DNA from: Clusia tigrina
Lineage: Eukaryota > Arthropoda > Insecta > Diptera > Clusiidae
Reading direction: 5' to 3'
Length of the DNA: 64,000 nucleotides
Assembly: GCA_920105625.2 (NCBI GenBank)
Contig: OV050030.1
Coordinates: forward strand, 247,845,889 to 247,909,888
Shown: positions 49,371 through 62,202 of the stretch, piece after piece
Numbering within the stretch: position 1 is the stretch's first letter
Layout of the letters: every line of letters begins with the position of its first letter
The notes under the pieces: model-generated
The model's input: the letters and a program-made list of their open reading frames with translations, nothing else
What the model was told of the DNA's origin: nothing
Databases searched by the model: none
Translations under genes and position numbers: made by a program

Positions 49371-49762
49371 GTGTTTCATTTGGGAATCAAGGGTACCATA
49401 GCTTTGAGCGATAACTTAAATTGACAAGAGGCTCGAGCACTTTATTGTTATAAAATTTCAAGGTTTTATGACGCTTCAGTAAAAAGTTACAAGCATTTGT
49501 ATGTTGCAAATTTTGATAGGTGTAGGACGTACCGTATAGAAATTAGGGCATTTGAAGTTTTATCAGTGTTTGATTTGGGACTCAAGGGTAGCATAGCTTT
49601 CAGCGATAGCTTAAATTGACAAGAGGCTCGAGTACTTTATTATTACCAAATTTCAAGGTTTTATGACGCTCCAGTAAAAAGTTACAAAGCATTTGTATGT
49701 TGCAAACTTTGATAGGTGTAGGCCGTACCGTATAGAAGTAAGGGCCATTTGAAGTTTTATCA
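49371..49762 (+). repeat. Paired -1/+1 monomers (195 bp then 197 bp), first copy
   Basis: One monomer loses a C ('attagggcatttg', near 49549) and the next gains an A ('gttacaaagcatttg', near 49686). The pair restores register. The second monomer also reads 'ttattattaccaaattt'. The same pair recurs at 55055-55446, 57995-58386 and 61327-61718, always together. Confidence 0.92.
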
Positions 49763-52700
49763 GTGTTTGATTTGGGACTCAAGGGTAGCTTAGTTTTGAG
49801 TGATAGCTTAAATTGACAAGAGGCTCGAGTACTTTATTGTTACAAAATTTCAAGGTTTGATAACGCTCCAGTAAAAAGTTACAAGCATTTGTATGTTGCA
49901 AACTTTGATGGGTGTAGGACGTACCGTATAGAAGTTAGGGCCATTTGAAGATTTATCAATGTTTGATTTATGACTCAAGGGTAGCTTAACTTTGAGCGAT
50001 AACTTAAATTGACAAGAGGCTCGAGTACTTTATTGTTACAACATTTCAAGATTTTATGACGCTCCAGTAAAAAGTTACAAGCATTTGTATGTTGCAAACT
50101 TTTATAGGTCTAGGACGTACCCTATAGAATTTAGGGCCATTTGAAGTTTTATCAGTGTTTGATTTGGGACTCAAGGGTAGCATAGCTTTGAGCGATAGCT
50201 TAAATTGACAAGAGGTTCGATTACTTTATTGTTACAAAATTTAAAGGTTTCATGGCGCTCCCGTAAAAAGTTACAAGCATTTGTATGTTGCAAACTTTGA
50301 TATGTGTAGGACGTACCGTATAGAAGTTAGGGCCATTTGGAGTTTTATCAGTGTTTGATTTGGGACTCAAGGGTAGCATAACTTTGAGCGATAACTTAAA
50401 TTGACAAGAGGCTCCAGTACTTTATTGTTACAAAATTTCAAGATTTTATGACGCTCCAGTAAAAAGTTACAAGCATTTGTATGATGCAAAATTTGATAGG
50501 TGTACGATATACCGTATAGAAGTTTGAGCCATTTGAAGTCTTATCAGTGTTTGATTTTGGACTCAAGGGTACCGTAACTTTGAGCGATAGCTTAAATTGA
50601 CAAGAGGCTCGAGTACTTTATTGTTACAAAAGTTCAAGGTTTCATGACGCTCCAGTAAAAAGTTACAAGCATTTGTATGTTGCAAACTTTGATATGTGTA
50701 GGACGTACCATATAGAAGTTAGGGCCATTTGAAATTTTATCAGTGTTTGATTTGGGACTCAAGAGTAGCATAGCATTGAGCGACAGCTTAAATTGACAAG
50801 AGGCTCGAGTACTTTATTGTTACAAAATTTCAAGGTTTTATGACGCTTCAGTAAAAAGTTACAAGCATTTGTATGTTGCAAACTTTGATGGGTGTAGGAC
50901 GTACCGTACAGAAGTTAATGCCATTTGAAGTTTTATCAGTGTTTGATTTGGGACTCAAGGGTAGCATAGCTTTCAGCGATAGCTTAAATTGACAAGAGGC
51001 TCGAGTACTTTATTGTAACAAAATTTCAAGTTTTTATGACGATCCAGTAAAAACTTACAAGCATTTCTATGTTGCAAACTTTGATATGTGTAGGACGTAC
51101 CGTATAGAAGTTAGTGCCATTTGAAGTTTTATCAGTGTTTGATTTGGGACTCAAGGGTAGCATAGCATTTTGCGACAGCTTAAATTGACAAGAGACTCGA
51201 GTACTTTATTGTTACAAAATTTCAAGGTTTTATGACGCTCCAGTAAAAAGATACAAGCATTTGTATGTTGCAAACTTTGATAGGTGTAGGACGTACCGTG
51301 TAGAAGTTAGGGCTACTTGAAGATTTATCAGTGTTTGATATGGGACTCAAGGGTGGCATAGCTTTGAGCGATAACTTAAATTGACAAGAGGCTCGAGTAA
51401 TTTATTGTTACAAAATTTCAAGGTTTCATGACGCTCCAGTAAAAAGTTACAAGCATTTGTATGTTGCAAACTTTGATATGTGTAGGACGTACCGTATAGA
51501 AGTTGGGGCCATTTGAAATTTTATCAGTGTTTGATTTGGGACTCAAGAGTAGCATAGCATTGAGCGACAGCTTAAATTGACAAGAGGCTCGAGTACTTTA
51601 TTGTTACAAAATTTCAAGGTTTTATGACGCTTCAGTAAAAAGTTACAAGCATTTGTATGTTGCAAACTTTGATGGGTGTAGGACGTACCGTACAGAAGTT
51701 AATGCCATTTGAAGTTTTATCAGTGTTTGATTTGGGACTCAAGGGTAGCATAGCTTTCAGCGATAGCTTAAATTGACAAGAGGCTCGAGTACTTTATTGT
51801 TACAAAATTTCAAGTTTTTATGACGATCCAGGAAAAACTTACAAGCATTTCTATGTTGCAAACTTTGATATGTGTAGGACGTACCGTATAGAAGCTAGAG
51901 CCATTTGAAGTTTTATCAGTGTTTGATTTGGGACTCAAGGGTAGCATAGCATTTTGCGACAGCTTAAATTGACAAGAGACTCGAGTACTTTATTGTTACT
52001 AAATTTCAAGGTTTCATGACGCTCCAGTAAAAAGTTACAAGAATTTGTATGATGCAATCTTTGATAGGTGTACGAAGTACCGTATAGAAGTTAGGGCCAT
52101 TTGAAGTTTTATCAGTGTTTGATTTGAGACTCAAGGGTAGCATAGCTTTGAGCGATAGCTTAAATTGACAAGAGGCTCGTGTACTTTATTGTTACAAAAT
52201 TTCAAGGTTTTATGACGCTCCAGTAAAAAGTTACAAGCATTTGTATGTTGCAAACTTTGACAGGTGTAGGACGTACCGTATAGAAGTTAGGGCCATTTGA
52301 AGATTTATCAGTGTTTGATTTGGGACTCAAGGGTACCGTAACTTTGAGCGATAGCTTAAATTGACAAGAGGCTCGAGTACTTTATTGTTACAAAATTTCA
52401 AGGTTTCATGATGCTCCAGTAAAAAGTTACAAGCATTTGTATGTTGCAAACTTTGATATGTGTAGGACGTACCGTATAGAAGTTAGCGCCATTTGAAGTT
52501 TTATCAGTGTTTGATTTGGGACTCAAGAGTAGCAGAGCATTGAGCGACAGCTTAAATTGACAAGAGGCTCGAGTACTTTATTGTTACAAAATTTCAAGGT
52601 TTTATGACGCTTCAGTAAAAAGTTACAAGCATTTGTATGTTGCAAACTTTGATGGGTGTAGGACGTACCGTACAGAAGTTAGGGCCATTTGAAGTTTTAT

Positions 52701-55054
52701 CAGTGTTTGATTTGGGACTCAAGGGTAGCATAGCTTTCAGCGATAGCTTAAATTGACAAGAGGATCGATTACTTTATTGTTACAAAATTTCAAGTTTTTA
52801 TGACGATCCAGTAAAAACTTACAAGCATTTGTATGTTGCAAACTTTGATATGTGTAGGACGTACCGTATAGAAGTTAGGGCCATTTGAAGTTTTATCAGT
52901 GTTTGATTTGGGACTCAAGGGTAGCATAGCATTTTGCGACAGCTTAAATTGACAAGAGGCTCGAGTACTTTATTGTTACAAAATTTAAAGGTTTTATGAC
53001 GCTCCAGTACAAAGATACAAGCATTTGTATGTTGCAACCTTTGATATGTGTAGGACGTACCGTATAGAAGTTAGGGCCATTTGAAGTTTTATCAGTGTTT
53101 GATTTGGGACTCAAGGGTAGCATAACTTTGAGCGATAACTTAAATTGACAAGAGGCTCGAGTACTTTATTGTTACAAAATTTCAAGATTTTATGACGCTC
53201 CAGTAAAAAGTTACAAGCATTTGTATGTTGCAAACTTTGATAGGTGTAGGACGTACCGTATAGAAGTTAGGGCAATTTGAAGTTTTATCAGTGTTTGATT
53301 TGGGACTCAAGGGTACCATAGCTTTGAGCGATAGCTTAAATTGACAAGAGGCTCGAGTACTTTATTGTTACAAAATTTCAAGGTCTTATGACGCTCCAGT
53401 AAAAAGTTACAAGCATTTGTATGTTGCAAACTTTGATAGGTGTAGGACTTACCGTATAGAAGTTAGGGCCATTTGAAGATTTATCAGTGTTTGATTTGGG
53501 ACTCAAGGGTAGCATAACTTTGAGCGATAACTTAAATTGACAAGAGGCTCGAGTACTTTATTGTTACAAAATTTCAAGATTTTATGACGCTCCAGTAAAA
53601 AGTTACAAGCATTTGTATGTTGCAAACTTTGATTGGTGTAGGACGTACCGTATAGAAGTTAGGGCCATTTGAAGTTTTATCAGTGTTTGATTTGGGACCC
53701 AAGGGTAGCATAGCTTTGAGCGATAGCTTAAATTGACAAGAGGCTCGAGTACTTTATTGTTACAAAATTTCAAGGTTTCATGACGCTCCAGTAAAAAGTT
53801 ACAAGCATTTGTATGTTGCAAACTTTGATATGTGTAGGACGTACCGTATAGAAGTTGGGGCCATTTGAAATTTTATCAGTGTTTGATTTGGGACTCAAGA
53901 GTAGCATAGCATTGAGCGACAGCTTAAATTGACAAGAGGCTCGAGTACTTTATTGTTACAAAATTTCAAGGTTTTATGACGCTTCAGTAAAAAGTTACAA
54001 GCATTTGTATGTTGCCAACTTTGATGGGTGTAGGACGTACCGTACAGAAGTTAATGCCATTTGAAGTTTTATCAGTGTTTGATTTGGGACTCAAGGGTAG
54101 CATAGCTTTCAGCGATAGCTTAAATTGACAAGAGGCTCGAGTACTTTATTGTTACAAAATTTCAAGTTTTTATGACGATCCAGGAAAAACTTACAAGCAT
54201 TTCTATGTTGCAAACTTTGATATGTGTAGGACGTACCGCATAGAAGTTAGAGCCATTTGAAGTTTTATCAGTGTTTGATTTGGGACTCAAGGGTAGCATA
54301 GCATTTTGCGACAGCTTAAATTGACAAGAGACTCGAGTACTTTATTGTTACAAAATTTCAAGGTTTCATGACGCTCCAGTAAAAAGTTACAAGAATTTGT
54401 ATGATGCAATCTTTGATAGGTGTACGAAGTACCGTATAGAAGTTAGGGCCATTTGAAGTTTTATCAGTGTTTGATTTGAGACTCAAGGGTAGCATAGCTT
54501 TGAGCGATAGCTTAAATTGACAAGAGGCTCGTGTATTTTATTGTTACAAAATTTCAAGGTTTTATGACGCTCCAGTAAAAAGTTACAAGCATTTGTATGT
54601 TGCAAGCTTTGACAGGTGTAGGACGTACCGTATAGAAGTTAGGGCCATTTGAAGATTTATCAGTGTTTGATTTGGGACTCAAGGGTAGCATAGCTTTTAG
54701 CGATAACTTAAATTGACAAGAGGCTCGAGTACTTTATTGTTACAAAATTTCAAGGTTTTATGACGCTCCAGTAAAAAGTTACAAGCATTTGTATGTTGCA
54801 AACTTTGATAGGTGTAGGACGTACCGTATAGAAGTTAGGGCCATTTGAAGTTTTATCAGTGTTTGATTTGGGACTCAAGGGTAGCATAGCTTTGAGCGAT
54901 AGCTTAAATTGACAAGAGGCTCGAGTACTTTATTGTTACAAAATTTCAAGGTTTTATGACGCTCCAGTAAAAAGTTACACGCATTTGTATGTTGCAAACT
55001 TTGATAGGTGTAGAACGAACCGTATAGAAGTTAGGGCCATTTGAAGTTTTATCG

Positions 55055-55446
55055 GTGTTTCATTTGGGTATCAATGGTACCATAGCTTTGAGCGATAACT
55101 TAAATTGACAAGAGGCTCGAGCACTTTATTGTTATAAAATTTCAAGGTTTTATGACGCTTCAGTAAAAAGTTACAAGCATTTGTATGTTGCAAATTTTGA
55201 TAGGTGTAGGACGTACCGTATAGAAATTAGGGCATTTGAAGTTTTATCAGTGTTTGATTTGGGACTCAAGGGTAGCATAGCTTTCAGCGATAGCTTAAAT
55301 TGACAAGAGGCTCGAGTACTTTATTATTACCAAATTTCAAGGTTTTATGACGCTCCAGTAAAAAGTTACAAAGCATTTGTATGTTGCAAACTTTGATAGG
55401 TGTAGGCCGTACCGTATAGAAGTAAGGGCCATTTGAAGTTTTATCA
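55055..55446 (+). repeat. Paired -1/+1 monomers, second copy
   Basis: Same lesions as at 49371-49762, with the loss near 55232 and the gain near 55371. It lies 29 monomers after the first copy. Confidence 0.92.
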
Positions 55447-55538
55447 GTGTTTGATTTGGGACTCAAGGGTAGCATAGTTTTGAGCGATAGCTTAAATTGA
55501 CAAGAGGCTCGAGTACTTTATTGTTACAAAATTTCAAG

Positions 55539-58500
55539 GTTTGATAACGCTCCAGTAAAAAGTTACAAGCATTTGTATGTTGCAAACTTTGATAGGTGTA
55601 GGACGTACCGTATAGAAGTTAGGGCCATTTGAAGATTTATCAGTGTTTGATTTATGACTCAAGGGTAGCTTAACTTTGAGCGATAACTTAAATTGACAAG
55701 AGGCTCGAGTACTTTATTGTTACAACATTTCAAGATTTTATGACGCTCCAGTAAAAAGTTACAAGCATTTGTATGTTGCAAACTTTGATAGGTCTAGGAC
55801 GTACCGTATAGAAGTTAGGGCCATTTGAAGTTTTATCAGTGTTTGATTTGGGACTCAAGGGTAGCATAGCTTTGAGCGATAGCTTAAATTGACAAGAGGC
55901 TCGATTACTTTATTGTTACAAAATTTAAAGGTTTCATGGCGCTCCCGTAAAAAGTTACAAGCATTTGTATGTTGCAAACTTTGATATGTGTAGGACGTAC
56001 CGTATAGAAGTTAGGGCCATTTGGAGTTTTATCAGTGTTTGATTTGGGACTCAAGGGTAGCATAACTTTGAGCGATAACTTAAATTGACAAGAGGCTCGA
56101 GTACTTTATTGTTACAAAATTTCAAGATTTTATGACGCTCCAGTAAAAAGTTACAAGCATTTGGATGTTGCAAACTTTGATAGGTGAAGGACGTACCGTA
56201 TAGAAGTTAGGGCCATTTAAAGTTTTATCAGTGTTTGATTTGGGACTCAAGGGTAGCATAGCTTTGAGCGATAGCTTAAATTGACAAGAGGCTCGAGTAC
56301 TTTATTGTTACAAAATTTCAAGGTTTCATGACGCTCCAGTAAAAAGTTACAAGCATTTGTATGATGCAAAATTTGATAGGTGTACGAATTACCGTATAGA
56401 AGTTTGAGCCATTTGAAGTTTTATCAGTGTTTGATTTTGGACTCAAGGGTACCGTAACTTTGAGCGATAGCTTAAATTGACAAGAGGCTCGAGTACTTTA
56501 TTGTTACAAAATTTTAAGGTCTTATGACGCTCCAGTAAAAAGTTACAAACATTTGTATGTTGCAAACTTTGATAGGTGTAGGACTTACCGTATAGAAGTT
56601 AGGGCCATTTGAAGATTTATCAGTGTTTGATTTGGGACTCAAGGGTAGCATAACTTTGAGCGATAACTTAAATTGACAAGAGGCTCGAGTACTTTATTGT
56701 TACAAAATTTCAAGATTTTATGACGCTCCAGTAAAAAGTTACAAGCATTTGTATGTTGCAAACTTTGATAGGTGTAGGACGTACCGTATAGAAGTTAGGG
56801 CCATTTGAAGTTTTATCAGTGTTTGATTTGGGACCCAAGGGTAGCATAGCTTTGAGCGATAGCTTAAATTGACAAGAGGCTCGAGTACTTTATTGTTACA
56901 AAAGTTCAAGGTTTCATGACGCTCCAGTAAAAAGTTACAAGCATTTGTATGTTGCAAACTTTGATATGTGTAGGACGTACCATATAGAAGTTAGGGCCAT
57001 TTGAAATTGTATCAGTGTTTGATTTGGGACTCAAGAGTAGCATAGCATTGAGCGACAGCTTAAATTGACAAGAGGCTCGAGTACTTTATTGTTACAAAAT
57101 TTCAAGGTTTTATGACGCTCCAGTAAAAAGTTACAAGCATTTGTATGTTGCAAACTTTGATGGGTGTAGGACGTACCGTACAGAAGTTAATGCCATTTGA
57201 AGTTTTATCAGTGTTTGATTTGGGAATCAAGGGTAGCATAGCTTTCAGCGATAGCTTAAATTGACAAGAGGCTCGAGTACTTTATTGTTACAAAATTTCA
57301 AGTTTTTATGACGATCCAGTAAAAACTTACAAGCATTTCTATGTTGCAAACTTTGATATGTGTAGGACGTACCGTATAGAAGTTAGTGCCATTTGAAGTT
57401 TTATCAGTGTTTGATTTGGGACTCAAGGGTAGCATAGCATTTTGCGACAGCTTAAATTGACAAGAGACTCGAGTACTTTATTGTTACAAAATTTCAAGGT
57501 TTTATGACGCTCCAGTAAAAAGATACAAGCATTTGTATGTTGCAAACTTTGATAGGTGTAGGACGTACCGTGTAGAAGTTAGGGCTATTTGAAGATTTAT
57601 CAGTGTTTGATATGGGACTCAAGGGTGGCATAGCTTTAAGCGATAACTTAAATTGACAAGAGGCTCGAGTAATTTATTGTTACAAAATTTCAAGGTTTTA
57701 TGACGCTCCAGTAAAAAGTTACAAGCATTTGTATGTTGCAAACTTTGATAGGTGTAGGACGTACCGTATAGAAGTTAGGGCCATTTGAAGTTTTATCAGT
57801 GTTTGATTTGGGACTCAAGGGTAGCATAGCTTTGAGCGATAGCTTAAATTGACAAGAGGCTCGAGTACTTTATTGTTACAAAATTTCAAAGTTTTATGAC
57901 GCTCCAGTAAAAAGTTACAAGCATTTGTATGTTGCAAACTTTGATAGGTGTAGAACGACCCGTATAGAAGTTAGGGCCATTTGAAGTTTTATCAGTGTTT
58001 CATTTGGGAATGAAGGGTACCATAGCTTTGAGCGATAACTTAAATTGACAAGAGGCTCGAGCACTTTATTGTTATAAAATTGCAAGGTTTTATGACGCTT
58101 CAGTAAAAAGTTACAAGCATTTGTATGTTGCAAATTTTGATAGGTGTAGGACGTACCGTATAGAAATTAGGGCATTTGAAGTTTTATCAGTGTTTGATTT
58201 GGGACTCAAGGGTAGCATAGCTTTCAGCGATAGCTTAAATTGACAAGAGGCTCGAGTACTTTATTATTACCAAATTTCAAGGTTTTATGACGCTCCAGTA
58301 AAAAGTTACAAAGCATTTGTAAGTTGCAAACTTTGATGGGTGTAGGCCGTACCGTATAGAAGTAAGGGCCATTTGAAGTTTTATCAGTGTTTGACTTGGG
58401 ACTCAAGGGTAGCATAGTTTTGAGCGATAGCTTAAATTGACAAGAGGCTCGAGTACTTTATTGTTACAAAATTTCAAGGTTTGATAACGCTCCAGTAAAA

Positions 58501-58870
58501 AGTTACAAGCATTTGTATGTTGCAAACTTTGATAGGTGTAGGACGTACCGTATAGAAGTTAGGGCCATTTGAAGATTTATCAGTGTTTGATTTATGACTC
58601 AAGGGTAGCTTAACTTTGAGCGATAACTTAAATTGACAAGAGGCTCGAGTACTTTATTGTTACAAAATTTCAAGATTTTATGACGCTCCAGTAAAAAGTT
58701 ACAAGCATTTGTATGTTGCAAACTTTGATAGGTGTAGGACGTACCGTATAGAAGTTAGGGCCATTTAAAGTTTTATCAGTGTTTGATTTGGGACTCAAGG
58801 GTAGCATAGCTTTGAGCGATAGCTTAAATTGACAAGAGGCTCGAGTACTTTATTGTTACAAAATTTCAAG
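55539..58870 (+). repeat. 17-mer (3332 bp) HOR, copy A
   Basis: It starts at 'gtttgataacgctcc' (55539), which recurs at 58479 (15 monomers later) and 58871 (17 monomers later). The 17-mer therefore looks like a 15-mer extended by a two-monomer recombinant duplication at its right end. Other 3332 bp marks are 'catttggatgttgc' at 56158 and 59490, and 'gatatgggactc' near 57609 and 60941. The -1/+1 pair lies at 57995-58386. Small differences from copy B lie near 55826, 56193, 57118, 57891 and 57957. Confidence 0.9.
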
Positions 58871-61800
58871 GTTTGATAACGCTCCAGTAAAAAGTTACAA
58901 GCATTTGTATGTTGCAAACTTTGATAGGTGTAGGACGTACCGTATAGAAGTTAGGGCCATTTGAAGATTTATCAGTGTTTGATTTATGACTCAAGGGTAG
59001 CTTAACTTTGAGCGATAACTTAAATTGACAAGAGGCTCGAGTACTTTATTGTTACAACATTTCAAGATTTTATGACGCTCCAGTAAAAAGTTACAAGCAT
59101 TTGTATGTTGCAAACTTTGATAGGTCTAGGACGTACCGTATAGAAGTTAGGGCCATTTGGAGTTTTATCAGTGTTTGATTTGGGACTCAAGGGTAGCATA
59201 GCTTTGAGCGATAGCTTAAATTGACAAGAGGCTCGATTACTTTATTGTTACAAAATTTAAAGGTTTCATGGCGCTCCCGTAAAAAGTTACAAGCATTTGT
59301 ATGTTGCAAACTTTGATATGTGTAGGACGTACCGTATAGAAGTTAGGGCCATTTGGAGTTTTATCAGTGTTTGATTTGGGACTCACGGGTAGCATAACTT
59401 TGAGCGATAACTTAAATTGACAAGAGGCTCGAGTACTTTATTGTTACAAAATTTCAAGATTTTATGACGCTCCAGTAAAAAGTTACAAGCATTTGGATGT
59501 TGCAAACTTTGATAGGTGAAGGACGTGCCGTATAGAAGTTAGGGCCATTTAAAGTTTTATCAGTGTTTGATTTGGGACTCAAGGGTAGCATAGCTTTGAG
59601 CGATAGCTTAAATTGACAAGAGGCTCGAGTACTTTATTGTTACAAAATTTCAAGGTTTCATGACGCTCCAGTAAAAAGTTACAAGCATTTGTATGATGCA
59701 AAATTTGATAGGTGTACGAATTACCGTATAGAAGTTTGAGCCATTTGAAGTTTTATCAGTGTTTGATTTTGGACTCAAGGGTACCGTAACTTTGAGCGAT
59801 AGCTTAAATTGACAAGAGGCTCGAGTACTTTATTGTTACAAAATTTTAAGGTCTTATGACGCTCCAGTAAAAAGTTACAAACATTTGTATGTTGCAAACT
59901 TTGATAGGTGTAGGACTTACCGTATAGAAGTTAGGGCCATTTGAAGATTTATCAGTGTTTGATTTGGGACTCAAGGGTAGCATAACTTTGAGCGATAACT
60001 TAAATTGACAAGAGGCTCGAGTACTTTATTGTTACAAAATTTCAAGATTTTATGACGCTCCAGTAAATAGTTACAAGCATTTGTATGTTGCAAACTTTGA
60101 TAGGTGTAGGACGTACCGTATAGAAGTTAGGGCCATTTGAAGTTTTATCAGTGTTTGATTTGGGACCCAAGGGTAGCATAGCTTTGAGCGATAGCTTAAA
60201 TTGACAAGAGGCTCGAGTACTTTATTGTTACAAAAGTTCAAGGTTTCATGACGCTCCAGTAAAAAGTTACAAGCATTTGTATGTTGCAAACTTTGATATG
60301 TGTAGGACGTACCATATAGAAGTTAGGGCCATTTGAAATTGTATCAGTGTTTGATTTGGGACTCAAGAGTAGCATAGCATTGAGCGACAGCTTAAATTGA
60401 CAAGAGGCTCGAGTACTTTATTGTTACAAAATTTCAAGGTTTTATGACGCTTCAGTAAAAAGTTACAAGCATTTGTATGTTGCAAACTTTGATGGGTGTA
60501 GGACGTACCGTACAGAAGTTAATGCCATTTGAAGTTTTATCAGTGTTTGATTTGGGAATCAAGGGTAGCATAGCTTTCAGCGATAGCTTAAATTGACAAG
60601 AGGCTCGAGTACTTTATTGTTACAAAATTTCAAGTTTTTATGACGATCCAGTAAAAACTTACAAGCATTTCTATGTTGCAAACTTTGATATGTGTAGGAC
60701 GTACCGTATAGAAGTTAGTGCCATTTGAAGTTTTATCAGTGTTTGATTTGGGACTCAAGGGTAGCATAGCATTTTGCGACAGCTTAAATTGACAAGAGAC
60801 TCGAGTACTTTATTGTTACAAAATTTCAAGGTTTTATGACGCTCCAGTAAAAAGATACAAGCATTTGTATGTTGCAAACTTTGATAGGTGTAGGACGTAC
60901 CGTGTAGAAGTTAGGGCTATTTGAAGATTTATCAGTGTTTGATATGGGACTCAAGGGTGGCATAGCTTTAAGCGATAACTTAAATTGACAAGAGGCTCGA
61001 GTAATTTATTGTTACAAAATTTCAAGGTTTTATGACGCTCCAGTAAAAAGTTACAAGCATTTGTATGTTGCAAACTTTGATAGGTGTAGGACGTACCGTA
61101 TAGAAGTTAGGGCCATTTGAAGTTTTATCAGTGTTTGATTTGGGACTCAAGGGTAGCATAGCTTTGAGCGATAGCTTAAATTGACAAGAGGCTCGAGTAC
61201 TTTATTGTTACAAAATTTCAAGGTTTTATGACGCTCCAGTAAAAAGTTACAAGCATTTGTATGTTGCAAACTTTGATAGGTGTAGAACGAACCGTATAGA
61301 AGTTAGGGCCATTTGAAGTTTTATCAGTGTTTCATTTGGGAATGAAGGGTACCATAGCTTTGAGCGATAACTTAAATTGACAAGAGGCTCGAGCACTTTA
61401 TTGTTATAAAATTGCAAGGTTTTATGACGCTTCAGTAAAAAGTTACAAGCATTTGTATGTTGCAAATTTTGATAGGTGTAGGACGTACCGTATAGAAATT
61501 AGGGCATTTGAAGTTTTATCAGTGTTTGATTTGGGACTCAAGGGTAGCATAGCTTTCAGCGATAGCTTAAATTGACAAGAGGCTCGAGTACTTTATTATT
61601 ACCAAATTTCAAGGTTTTATGACGCTCCAGTAAAAAGTTACAAAGCATTTGTAAGTTGCAAACTTTGATGGGTGTAGGCCGTACCGTATAGAAGTAAGGG
61701 CCATTTGAAGTTTTATCAGTGTTTGACTTGGGACTCAAGGGTAGCATAGTTTTGAGCGATAGCTTAAATTGACAAGAGGCTCGAGTACTTTATTGTTACA

Positions 61801-62202
61801 AAATTTCAAGGTTTGATAACGCTCCAGTAAAAAGTTACAAGCATTTGTATGTTGCAAACTTTGATAGGTGTAGGACGTACCGTATAGAAGTTAGGGCCAT
61901 TTGAAGATTTATCAGTGTTTGATTTATGACTCAAGGGTAGCTTAACTTTGAGCGATAACTTAAATTGACAAGAGGCTCGAGTACTTTATTGTTACAAAAT
62001 TTCAAGATTTTATGACGCTCCAGTAAAAAGTTACAAGCATTTGTATGTTGCAAACTTTGATAGGTGTAGGACGTACCGTATAGAAGTTAGGGCCATTTAA
62101 AGTTTTATCAGTGTTTGATTTGGGACTCAAGGGTAGCATAGCTTTGAGCGATAGCTTAAATTGACAAGAGGCTCGAGTACTTTATTGTTACAAAATTTCA
62201 AG
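58871..62202 (+). repeat. 17-mer (3332 bp) HOR, copy B
   Basis: It repeats copy A across its whole length, including the two-monomer extension (61811-62202) and the -1/+1 pair at 61327-61718. Private or changed sites include 'ttggagtttta' near 59157, 'gactcacggg' near 59385, 'gacgtgccg' near 59523 and 'gtaaatagtt' near 60063. Confidence 0.9.

Larger units (their letters stand above)
47999..55538 (+). repeat. Diverged domain, part 2, with 17-mer and 29-mer offsets
   Basis: 'ttgaaattttatcag' monomers start at 48195, 51527 and 53879 (17 and 12 monomers apart). 'caggaaaaactta' occurs near 48497, 51829 and 54181, and 'caagaatttgtatgatgc' near 48707, 52039 and 54391. Positions about 48.1-50.45 kb repeat as about 53.8-56.1 kb with an offset of 5684 bp (29 monomers). 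The pattern is a mosaic of overlapping duplications with no single HOR. 'aggttcgattac' near 50213 is a rare variant of the usual 'aggctcgagtac'. Confidence 0.8.

Noticed and set aside
50211..50226. CENP-B box (NTTCGNNNNANNCGGGN), prompted by 'ggttcgatt' here and 'cacggg' variants elsewhere
   Set aside because: TTCG at 50216 is not followed by A and CGGG at the required spacing. The CGGG variants near 5169 and 38629 lack the upstream TTCG and A.
10932..61747. Open frames of 60-82 codons on the - strand, recurring at 10.9, 13.4, 49.6, 53.6, 55.3, 56.7, 57.9, 58.2, 60.1, 61.2 and 61.6 kb
   Set aside because: They are antisense readings across one or two monomers, repeated because the HOR is repeated. 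They shift or end with single-base variants and show no domain or signal I recognise.
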